Positions 11,101-23,100 of a stretch of DNA of 64,000 nucleotides are shown in pieces (within the stretch, counting starts at the first letter, position 1; every line of letters begins with the position of its first letter). Location of the stretch: the NCBI GenBank assembly GCA_936432065.2, contig OW386287.2:76883804-76947803 (forward strand). Direction: 5' to 3'. A model generated the notes under the pieces. The model saw only the letters and a list, made by a program, of their open reading frames with translations. It did not search any database and was not told the origin of the DNA. Origin of the DNA: Rutpela maculata. Lineage: Eukaryota > Arthropoda > Insecta > Coleoptera > Cerambycidae. The translations under genes were made by a program, and so were the position numbers.

Positions 11101-14100
11101 CGAATTTAAAGAAAAAAAAATTTGCTCCGATGCTTTGGAGCCGAGTTATGAAGAATTCACGTTTTTTGCGAGTACGGCGAAATTTGAAAATATTTTTACT
11201 TGATAATTTAACTGAATATACCTCAGAGTGTGTGTTATCACTTACAAAAAGTGCCATGTCTATATATCTAGATGGGCCATGAAAAGAAAATCGAGAAAAT
11301 TGCATCCTTAGCGCTCGCGCTTACGCTAGACGCCATATCCCCCTCCCCTTTACTGCTAGTGGCGTACTTTGACAGTTTTACCGCGGCGGCAGCTTTATTT
11401 CTCTTTTTCTCGGCTTCAGGAGTGGCTAGATGGACGTTCTTTTTTTATTAATTCAACTTATTTTTTTCTCAGCTTTCCGATTATTCGATTATTTTTCAAT
11501 CATTCTGTTACGTTGCTTCATAAAATAAATATGTAAAGATTACAGACAATTTATTTGATAAGACGTTGATGAGTGAATAGTTTTTACTCTTATTGGGGAT
11601 AAAAAAAAAGGTAAACATTTTGTATTTAAAAATCAATTTATTGAATATACAAAATAAATTTTATTTTTCTGTCCTCGTTTTTTTTTTAGGTTGATTTCCT
11701 GTGTCAGACTCGCTGTCCGTTTCGTCTCGCATTTCTGCGTACAGACAATCATTGTCATCATCGTCATTATTTATATCAATATTTCCAATAACTTCCTCAT
11801 TTTCTTGCATTTCATTTAATTCAAACTGACAGACATCAATATTGATTTAATTTGTTTTAAACAGCGAAATAAACATTTAATTCATAACATGACAATAATG
11901 CGTGATTGCTCAAATCATAGGATGTTTGTAAAATTGTAAAAAAAACGCTGCCCAAGGAATCACTACTTCCACATCCAGATTTTTTTCTATCCAAGTCTCT
12001 CACAACGAAAAAAAAAACAATAAAACGATATGTCACATCGGTAGTGGGGGTGGATGAAGTAAAAAAACAAAATTGAGGCCTTTGGTTCTTGTATACACAC
12101 TAAATCACAATTTTCTTTTTATCACCCCCTCTAATAATGGTGTGGAGGTGGTAATGGGGGCTAATGCCAAAAAATTTTTTGACACCTTAGCTCCCCTTAT
12201 TTATACTAAATACCAATTTTATGGACTCTTACTTGCTTAATTTACCCATTTACTCCTATTTCCCCCCAACCCTTCAACGGAATAAGACTAAAATATAATC
12301 TTCCAGATCTCGTTAAAATACATGCATGTAGCAAATTTCAAGTCAATATATTAAACGGAGAGGAATCGTGCGCACAAAAAAAGTTACACACAGACGACCG
12401 ACAGAGCGACAGACTTTTTTGCTCAAACTTCTCGACATTTCATGACATTCTAAGCCTATTTGAACAATAAAAATGTTTACAATTTTTTTTTGCGTTACTA
12501 TACTTCCACTGGATGTGGAAATAGTTATAAGATGTTTGATTAAAAAAACGTTCATCTAGTCACTCCTGAAGCCGAGAAAAAGAGAAATAAAGCTGTCGCC
12601 GCGGTAAAACTGTCCAAGTACGCCACTAGCAGTAAAGGAGGAGGGGGATCTGGTGTCTAGCGTGAGCGCCAAGGATGCAATTTTCTCGATTTTTTTTCCA
12701 TGGCCCATCTAGATATATAGACATGGCACTTTTTGTAAGTGATAACATACACACTGGGGTATATTCAGTTAAATTTTCAAGTAAAAATATTTTCAAATTT
12801 CGCCGTAATCGCAAAAAACGTGAATTCTTCGTAACTCGGCTCCAAAGCATCGGAGCAAAATTTTTTTTTTCTTTAAATTCGTATTTTTTTATGACAATTA
12901 AAATGCCGTTAGTTGCAATAAATTTTATGCAAAATCCACTGAGATATTTACATGTGTTTAAGTTGCAAAATTGATTTTTTGCGTAAAAAAGTCGCAAATT
13001 AAAATTTGTTTGCAATATTCTTTTTGATTATGTAAATGTACGTTAAATACAATGTTTTTACCGAAACAGAACTGTAAAATATTAATATGATCTTTTAGTA
13101 TAACAGTTTGAATTTTTTTTTTTATAAATTAATTGCAAGAAAAATAATTAATATTTTGCAACGGGACAAAGTGCATTTCATTAAGGGTAAAAATATGTAC
13201 TATTTCTCATAATATCTTTAACATGCAGATTTTATATTTGTTTCTACAGTACTTCAAAGTTCGAGGATAGAAAAACTCAATTTTTTCAGTTTTTTGGTAT
13301 AAAATGTTATTAACAATCAAAAATTTGTTCTTTGCATATACCTGTCTTATAGGAGAACCCATGACGAAGAAATTGACGAGTCGAACGTTTTTCTATGACC
13401 TTTAGAAGCGAAGATATAAGCAAACAAGTAAGTTGCAAAATTCATTTTGTTTACAAAAAGTTAAATAACAATTAAAGCCGCCAATTCACTTTTCATTCGA
13501 CTCCAATACAAATTGAAACAATTAGTTGGCACTAATCCCATACTCAGCTTCATACTAAACAAATTATACGAAGAAATAAAATATTAATCTTGCAAAATCG
13601 CGCGAAATCCTCCCGCAGCCGCACTAGCTTTGTAAAATCGAAGGACTCCTTTCGTGCCGTCACAGGCGGATTCGAGTGCAATGCGGTGGCCTGATGAAAT
13701 CACTTACGTAGGCCACAGGGTATCCCACTTAATACCCTTGGGGCCATATTCTCGACAACTAAAACAGAATTTTGAATTCTGTAAACGGTATCCACTAGGA
13801 TACTGTTGGGATACTGCCGTTTTACACAAAGAGATATACGATGCAAAAAAATATTCGATTTCAGCGCAGGATATCCATGTCCAACTTTTGTCCATATTGT
13901 GTTCACATGTCCAAGGACATAGTATGAATATCCTATGGAGGTCTGTTTTATATCCATATGCGAATATCCGTATAGTATCCATAAAGGGATATCTACTGGA
14001 CGTTCATTTCTTACCCATTTACTAATATACATATTCATCATACTGTTGTAGCTTTGTACTTCATCTATAGGAATTCCCTCTAAGTTTCCTGTATAAGTAA

Positions 14101-17100
14101 CAGAAAACTAAGTTAGTTCAGTTATGGTCCCAAAGATGGAACGCGTAATGTCATAATCTTGAAACATCAAGAAACGTAATGACATCTTCTGGAACATTGT
14201 AGAAAGATTTAGAGTCAATTACCTAGGAATATAAATAGAGAGTGAGTGGCGACAAAGGCAGTACAATTTAGATAGACAGTTCAGTTCAGAAAGATCAACG
14301 CCACCGGCGGTGGCGCAGTGCTTAAGGTGTTAGGCTTGCGACCATGGAGTCCCGGGTTCGAATCCTGGCTAAGGTATGGATGTGTAGCGGCGTTTTTCAC
14401 GTGTTGCCGAGATGGTAGCAGTGGACTAGACTGCGATTGTGTGAGAGACAACACGGTCTAGTCCCTCTCCTCTCCTGAGTTCGAGTTCGAAGACGATTAA
14501 AAAAAAAAAATTAACAAAGTAATAAACTGACTGAATTATTGAATTATAGTACTATGGGTTATATTAGTGAAGTAGTATCTATTGTAATTAGTACGTAAGT
14601 TAAAAAATTAGTGTTTAGTGTTACCCTTGTGTTATAATTTGCAGATTGCAAAAACAGAGAGATATGTTTCAAGTGTGGTGGGGAGGGACATAGTACGGAG
14701 CAATGCATGAATGATAGCCCTGAATGTATTAATTGTAAAGAAGCAAATGAAAAACTAAAATTGAATCTTGATATAAAACATAGTGTTGTAGATACTCAAT
14801 GTCCAGCCTATTTAAGACAAGTTGCATCTATAAAATCCAAAACTAAATATATATAGCAATCAAATAACCAAATCAAACCACTAACGATCTTATATATGAA
14901 CTGTCAGAGCTACTTACCACATTATGATCAAGTAAACAACTTAATTTCAAGTAATAATCCTGACATCGTTTTATTGTCGGAAACACGTATCACCAATGAT
15001 ATAAGTGAACGAGAAATTTACATTGAGAACTATCAACTATATAATGAGCAGTCACAATCAAGATACAGTGGTGGAGTAATTGCCTATATTAGATGCCAGT
15101 ACAATTGTGCTGTATATTTAAAGGAACATGTAGAGAAGAAGTGGTGGATCATTATAGCTAAGGTAACAGTTGGTACTTATTCCATCTACATTGGGGTTAT
15201 ATATAGGTCTCCATCTTCAAGTATGGTTGAATTCTGTGACTATTTGGAAAACATTTTGGAACGGGAAGCTCTAATGAGTCGATACTTCATTCTGACAGGG
15301 GACTTTAATATTGATGTCAAACAAAATTCATTTTATGCTAGGAAAATCAAGACAATTATAGATAGGAATCAAAAAACTGAATTAGTTCATTTTGCTACAA
15401 GAACCACATTACATTCATCCACAACTATAGATTTAGTAATAACAAACAAAGAGCATTATGTTTCTGTACGAGCACTTGATACTAGAATTTCTGATCATAG
15501 TATAATAGAATGTAAGATGGAAATAGGTGTACAGAATAGAGATAGACCATTGAATAAGTTTCGAAGAAAGTGTGGAGCTGATCAGCTTGACGCATTACAA
15601 AATGAGCTAATGAAGACAGACTGGAATTTAAATTGTAGTAATGTGAATAGGAGCTATGATGCATTTGTGGAAATATGTAATAATGCTATAGACATAACGT
15701 GTCCCATTGAAGAATTAAAAATAGCTAAAAATAACAAATGGTATGATAACGAAGTAAAAATATTGAGTAAGGAACGTGACAAAAACTATAAAAGATTTCA
15801 ATACACCAAGAATAAAGACGATTGGATTAAGTATACGACAGCTAGGAACAAACTAACTAACTTGTTGAAGAAAAAGAAGAGATTATATTATGAAGAAATG
15901 ATTGACAGAAATAAAATGGATAGTAAGAAAATGTGGAAAACCTTAAAAGATGTTCTGAATGATAAACCTAAAACTGTTATACCTAAAACGATGGAATTTC
16001 CTGATGGCAGTATTACGAATGATGAAGAAAAGGCTAGAATGTTTAATAGATATTATGTAGAGAGCATTAGAGAAATTATTGAGAGTATACAGGGTGATAA
16101 CATGGATAGAAATATAATAAGCTATACAGAACATAAATTGGATAAGTTTCATATGTTAACTATGCATGAGTTAAGTGAAATAATAAATGAGCTTAAATAT
16201 ACTAGTTGTGCTGATGAATATTTAAATATAAACATTTTAAAAAATATTGCAGAAGTGTGTGGACATGTTATACTGGACATAGTAAATACGTCTATGGGGT
16301 ATGGTGTGGTACCTGACAATTTAAAAATGACAACCATTCTGCCTATACCAAAAATGAATAATACAAATAAAGTGGAAGAATTCCGTCCAATTAACATACC
16401 CTTAGCGATAGATAAGGTCATTGAACGAGCTGTATATAATCAAGTAGCAAGTTACTTTGAGGTTAATAAACTATTATATAACATGCAGTCTGGGTTTCGA
16501 GCTAGTCATTCGTGTGAAACTGCACTCCAAGCCGTTATAACATCCTGGAAGGAAGCGATTGATGATGGACAAATAGTGGTAGCAGTCTTTATAGATTTGA
16601 GGCGAGCATTTGAAACTGTGGATAGGGAGATATTGTTGGAAAAACTAATCGCTTATGGTGTTACTGATAAAGTGTTAAAATGGTTTCAATCATTTCTAGA
16701 GGATCGAAAACAAAAAGTCAAGGTTAACGATGTTGTATCAAGTGAGATAATAAACAATTATGGGGTTCCTCAAGGCAGTGTTCTTGGGCCTCTGTTATTC
16801 TTAGTGTATATTAATGATATATATCGAATACTGAAACACTCAAAAATATATCTGTTTGCTGATGATGCTTTACTGTCACTTCAAGGTACAGAGTATTTAA
16901 ATATTATAGAAAAAATGATTGAAGATCTAGCTAGATTAGAACATTATCTTTGTACCAACAAATTAAAAATTAATATAAATAAATGCAAATCCATGGTGAT
17001 TGGTAATAAAAATAAAATTAAAAACATTAATATTGATGGTGGTGTGATCATTATAAACAATGAAGTGATAGAATTTGTACCTGAATTTAAATACTTAGGT

Positions 17101-20100
17101 GTAATTATCGATTGCTCACTAAGCTTTACTAGTCATGTTGATTACCTTATAAAGAAAGTTTCAAAAAAAAGATATTTCTTAAGTAGAATTAGTAAAGATC
17201 TTTCATTATATGCAAGAAAAACTGTATATAATTCAATTATTTTACCGCATTTTATGTACTGTGCGACGATATTATTTTCTGTCAATATTACGAAGTTAAA
17301 TGAGCTTCAAATTGAGCAAAATAAATGTCTAAGAGTCATATTAAGATGTAATAGGTATACACCAATATCAGTAATGTATGATACGTTAAGGCTCAACAAT
17401 CTGAAAACTATATCGTATGTCCAATGTATGGTGTTTGTATATAAGATGATCCATAAACTTGTCCCTGATTACTTGAGTGGGACAATACGTTTTGTTTCGG
17501 AGTTGCATGACTATGATACCAGGCAGAAAAAGGATTTATATGTGGTCCCTGTAAGAACATTAAGTGCGCAAAAGTCCATAACAAATGGTGCAATGATTGA
17601 TTTTAATAAATTGCCCAAATATATAACTGATTGTGATACTTTAAATAAATTTAAAACGGCTTTGTATAAATTTATTAGTTACTCTGATATTAATTAACAA
17701 AATGTTGTAACTTTATTTAAGCTTATGATTAATTTCAATCTATATTTTTACAAAACTTGTCTATTAACCATTGTAATTTGGTTGTAATAGTATTATTATA
17801 CTAAATAAAGGTCTTATTATTATTATTATTATATTATTATTATTATAATTTCCTGATCCACGATACAGAGTGTTTACTAACGGGTGTAAACACGTAACAA
17901 TACATTAAGGGATATACACTGGATGCCCATTTCTGATCTTTTTGTGAATACATTCGCAATTTGCAACAAGGTAAATAACTTAAAAGAGAAAAATCCGCTT
18001 TTATTAAAATTTAGACAATAAATTAGTGTCAGCTAGAGAATCCCAGGGTTTTTGAAAAAAATCGATAAGTAAATATAAAGATTATGACACATTTTGTGAA
18101 AAAAAATACACGTGAAGAGTGTTGTAATCTTTGATAAGATTCTAGGTTTAAGTGCCATACTTGCAATTTTAAAGATCTCCTGATGAAACCACCTCGATTG
18201 TCAAAACATTGGTCAATATACTATGCAGTATCTTTGTGTCTATAGAATCTTATCAAAGGTGTTACAACACTCTACATCAGCTTCTTCCTCTAACGAACAT
18301 TAATTTACTGTCAAAATTTTTTAAAAATCGGAGTTTCCTCTTTTAAATTATCGTACTCAGAAAAACGTGGTGTACAGAGAGACAGACGGACTAACGGACA
18401 GATTGACAAACAGAAAGACATACGACGTACATTTTAAAGTTTGGAATTCTAGAGCTAAAATAATAATGTGAATGTTGTATCTCTACGAGTGATATTTACG
18501 GTTTTAGAAGTGTGTCGATCAAACACAATTTTAGTATTTCCGAAGATTATAATAATAGATGCGGAAAAAATGTATATTACATTTTTTGTAGAGAATTCTA
18601 TAAGCTTTATTTTTTATAGGAACCAAAATTTCAATATTAACGAGATGTAAGCAAAAAACTTGATCGGACCACCATTCTTCCAAGATGGCAGCGCGAGCGC
18701 AAGAGATACAGTTGGGGACTTTAAGCATGTTTAACAGTGGGCCTTAATGAACGTCTCCACCAAGTTTCAAAACTATATCAGTTTTTCCTTCTAATTTTCC
18801 CTATTTGACTGAAGTATATGGAATATGTAATATGCATGTTATATTTCTTAAATATAAAATACCAGTTGGTTTAAAAAGGCTTACGTACCAAGTAACAGTT
18901 TAAATGCTTATTAGATTTATTCAAAGTGACGGACACTGGATATATTTTTATAAACCTGGATACTCATAAAGCTGACCTATGGACATGCACTGGATATTCG
19001 CAGTATGTCCACTGTAACAAATATGTCCTATGTATGTTCACTGGATATTCCTAAGGCATTACAATGAATATTTTATGGACGCCCATATAGGATATCCTGT
19101 GGTCCATACGGTCCCCTTAAGGATATCTGCTCTATGTCCTGCATCTCCAATGCAAATATCTAGAGGCAGGCCGGGACAGGGCAGGGCAGGTAGGCATATG
19201 TCCGGTGGGCAGGTGGCTTACGGGGCAGCAAAAAAAATTCTTTTTAAGCAATTAAACTGTATAATTTGCACTGCATACTCAATTAATTACTGCATTCTAC
19301 ATTTCTTGATGGCGGACTACAACTAAATGGAAGGCACTTTCGAAAACTCTATGTGAAGAATATTCTGTCTTGATAGAAGCAGAAATGCAGACGGATAACA
19401 GTGAAGACAATATTTGTTCAAATAATATGAAGTGCGGCAAAAATGGGATGTGTAAAAATTTTTTATACTGCTGTTGCAGTTTGCCATTAAATATAATTTG
19501 TATTGCTCGGCATTTTCAAAACACATCACAGCGTATAAGTTAGCTCATTAACTTCTTCATCAACTCAAGTTTGGTGTGAAACTGGATTTTCAAAATTAAT
19601 AATCATAAAAAATAGGCTTATTAGAAGTTCTATGACCCAAGAAAATCTGGAAGCATTTATATTGATGTCTTTGTAGAAAAGACTTTTAAACGAACTAAAA
19701 TATTCCAATATTATTGAGGGCATAGCAGCAAGAAGAAAAAATATTACTTTTATTATTTGTTACTTTATGTTATTATTATTTATCATTTTATTTATTTTAT
19801 AGCTTTGTTCTGTTGGTTAATGAAGAAATACATTTTTATTTTTGTCATTTATCATATATTATACCGTGCGTGTAATTTCTCATTAGACATGTACATTCAC
19901 ATAGCGCGAGAGATTTGACAACACAGCTGCCATAAATTCCTCCGTGGGGCGGAGCATCCCAGCTCTGTTATTTCATTTCAGCCAGCTGGCATGCGCGATG
20001 TAATTTTACTCCCTATGCCTAGCGCTCCGCTACACGCACGGTATATTATTATAAAAATGATGTTTCTTGTACTCATTTAGTACAGTAAGTGAAGCTTTTA

Positions 20101-23100
20101 AATCCCAGCCCAAAAACGATGTAATGAATTTCCAAATTTTTTTCTTCAACATGTTTCATAAAGTATGTACATACGAATCTATATTGTTATTTTTCCTGCT
20201 TCTTGGTGGAGGGGTGGTTCCCATCCCTCCTTAGGGGTTGCAGCAAAAAAAAACAAAAAATACACATAATCTGATACAGAATCAAATTATAATAAAGAAA
20301 AGTTTTATACATTTTTTTACAAATATGCATATTTTTCGAGATATTGCAAACTGAAAATTGCAATTTTCACCCCCTAGACATTTTATAAATTACTTGAAAA
20401 ATGTAAGGGTACAAAATTAAAGCTTTTGCGAAAACAAATCGAATGGTTTTTTTCTTTTTTTTTTCTCCGATGTTTAGTTTTGGAAATATGACATTTTCAA
20501 AATGGCAGGAAAAATATGCAATATTAAAATCTAAAATTACCCAAAATCTACAACTATGAGAACATTTTTTATTGTAAAAATTAAAGGTATTGTATTAAAA
20601 TTTTCTTTTGATTGAGATGTACTACGACCTTTTATAATGAAAACTAAAATAAACGAAAAAGTAGCGCATTTAAAAATTTAGGCGCCATTTTGTTTAGTCT
20701 TATTGCTCTAATTTTTATTAATTCAAATTTTTTAAAAATCCTTCTAGATATTGTTAATTCATATTATTACTAACATGCTCAAATTTTTTAGAATTTTTCA
20801 AATAATTATTTTTCATTCTGTACCCATTTTCAATAATGAAAATATTCAAATTTTTTTTTTTAATCAGGTTTCTAGAAATTACTATTTTGTTACAAATAGT
20901 GAGTAACAAAATAGTAATTTTTTTTTATAAAAAATGGTGAGAGTACAAAAGTGAAGCTTATGAAAAAACGAATAATTTGGTTTTTTTTTATTTTCCTATG
21001 ATAAACTGTTCCAGAGATATAAAGGTTTAAAGATGGCGCTTGAGCGCATACGCAAGATATTTATGTATTTAAAATTGAAATATATCAAAAACAATAAGAT
21101 TGATAAAAACATGATATAAGAATGAAATGAAGCTTATAAAAAAACGAAGGGTTTTTATTCTTTTTCCTACGACAAACTGTTCCAGAGATATGACAGTTTG
21201 AGAAATAATGTTGAAACTTTTCAGTTTGTACATGCATTTTAAATGTCTATAATAGGTAGAGAAACGAGCAATAGCCGCCTATTTTTCGAAGAATACGCAG
21301 AAAAAGCAGGTTGCATTGCACTTTATTTAGAGTGCAGATTAAAAATGTTATTTAATTAATTTACTTAATTGTATTAATTTGTATTTTTAATAAAATTAGA
21401 CATATTACTATACTCTTTTGTGACCATTTTTAATCCACCATTTTTTTTTTATAAATTTAGACGACCTAAAAATCATAAACATAGGTATATGGATTTTCGT
21501 GAATTTATTTGTAACATTAGAAGAATTATTAATTTTTCAGCATTTAAGGGTGGTTTCAATTCTCAATATTTTCGCCTTTCCTATGTTTTGAGCTTTTGAC
21601 CATATTCAGCGACCTTAAAAACATAAGTATATGGATTTTTATTTGTAAAATTATAAGACATTAAATTTTCAGTATTTAAGGGCGATTTTAACCCTCAATA
21701 TTTTCATCTCATAAATTTTGACCTCACAGTCATATTCAGCAACCTCCAAAAAAGAAGTATAGGGGATTTCGTTAATTTATTCGTAAAATTAGAAGTCATT
21801 AATTTTTCAGTTTCTAGGGGTGGTTTCCACCCTTAAAAATAAGAAGCAGGTAATGCGACAATATAGATTTTGATTTACGTATTTTATAAAGCATATTGCA
21901 AAAAAAATTAAGGAAATTCCTTTCATCGTTTTTGGGCAGGGAATTTTACCATTTTTACTGCTTCGCTTACTGTACTAATTATGTTGGAAAAAATGAGCTG
22001 GACCTGTTCAAAGAAGTTTCCAGTCCAGGCCTGTCCATACAACGTACATAGGATAAACAATACACAATAAACAAAAATGTCAAAATCTTTAATTTGCAAA
22101 TAGCAGTTAGAACCACCTTTGTATTACTTGAAAAAATTAAGTAAACATTTATGTTTTATGTTTTGAAATGTTGTTTGTTTCATTACTATCTAAATCAGTC
22201 TGATTCACTCTTAATCAGGGTGTATTAAACAGGTGATGCGATGACAACCCTCACAGTGGCTTCATAAGTGCTTACTTTGTACATAATGTAATAGATGGCA
22301 GGACCAATAAGCTCTCTCATTACTTATGCATAGATAGATAATTCTACAGGTTCTGTGCATACGTGCATACAGTGTTGCATACATTCCCGGCCTTTTGTTT
22401 TTTGTTTAGTGAACAAGGGTCCAGTGACATCTGACATTAAGTAGCTAAATTAAAACATTGAAAGAATATATGCAACACTACATGCAGCATTGCACGTGTT
22501 GCCACCTAAGGTCAATTGTTTAAAAATTACGGTAGCTCGAAGTTTGAAAAATAATAAAATTTTCGAGCTGCTGTAGTTTGTAAACAATTAATAGTGGAAA
22601 AGAATTGTTTGAACAAAATTTTTTAGGAAATTTTACAATCTACACTATTAATAATGGCCATTTACTACATAGCAGCAATGGGGATAGAGATAATAACTAC
22701 AAAAATCTGCAGTGAAGCATACATTTTCACATTTTTTTGGCGAGTGTAAATGGTAAAGGATTAGCAATAGAGAAAAATTGTGTTACAGTAGTATTAATAT
22801 AAAATGCTCGGGGCGGAGCCAATGTGCGCGAATATTTTTACCAGAGGCACAGCGTCATCTAGAGTATAAAGAGGTGTAATTGCAATAAAATGTTCGCGGC
22901 CAAGAAGCCGTGTAATGCAGTAGATTAAAACTTGTCAACTCTGGTATTTACATAGGTTACACACACCGACAGTGAAAAAATGAGAAGATATTTCGCACTC
23001 AAAGTAGGTTTATATCACTTAATTTAATCACCGCCGGTGAACACAACTCTACTGTAGACTACCGATGTCGACACTGAATATGATGTAATTCGTTCTCATT

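Larger units (their letters stand above)
10499..13483. mobile_element. Large foldback element with about 940-bp inverted arms
   Basis: The left arm (10499-11449) starts TGGCGGCTTTAATTG and is repeated in inverse almost end to end at 12541-13483. The arms differ by scattered substitutions and small indels. The 1.1 kb loop holds a short acidic coding remnant on the minus strand (11661-11846) and a separate MITE (11944-12524). Short ORFs within the arms mirror each other and look accidental. No target duplication is recognisable. It lies inside the ALG9 intron, so the primary transcript could form a very long hairpin. Confidence 0.75.

Noticed and set aside
12675..12974. Open frame of 99 codons (RYIDMALFVSD) with a close relative at 11081-11305 on the other strand
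   Set aside because: The two are mirror copies because they lie in the arms of one inverted repeat. They have no recognisable domain and differ in length by frame breaks, so coding is not supported.
13654..14041. Overlapping frames of 92-123 codons on both strands
   Set aside because: The sequence is made of repeated GGATAT and TGTCC words that are open in several frames by composition. No domain was recognised.
14304..14380. tRNA-like sequence with a perfect box B
   Set aside because: It continues into a SINE body with a poly-A tail and its acceptor stem does not pair well, so it is not a functional tRNA gene.
21455..21845. CRISPR-like or regulatory repeat array
   Set aside because: The units are about 130 bp, diverged and contiguous without spacers, in a eukaryotic transposon.
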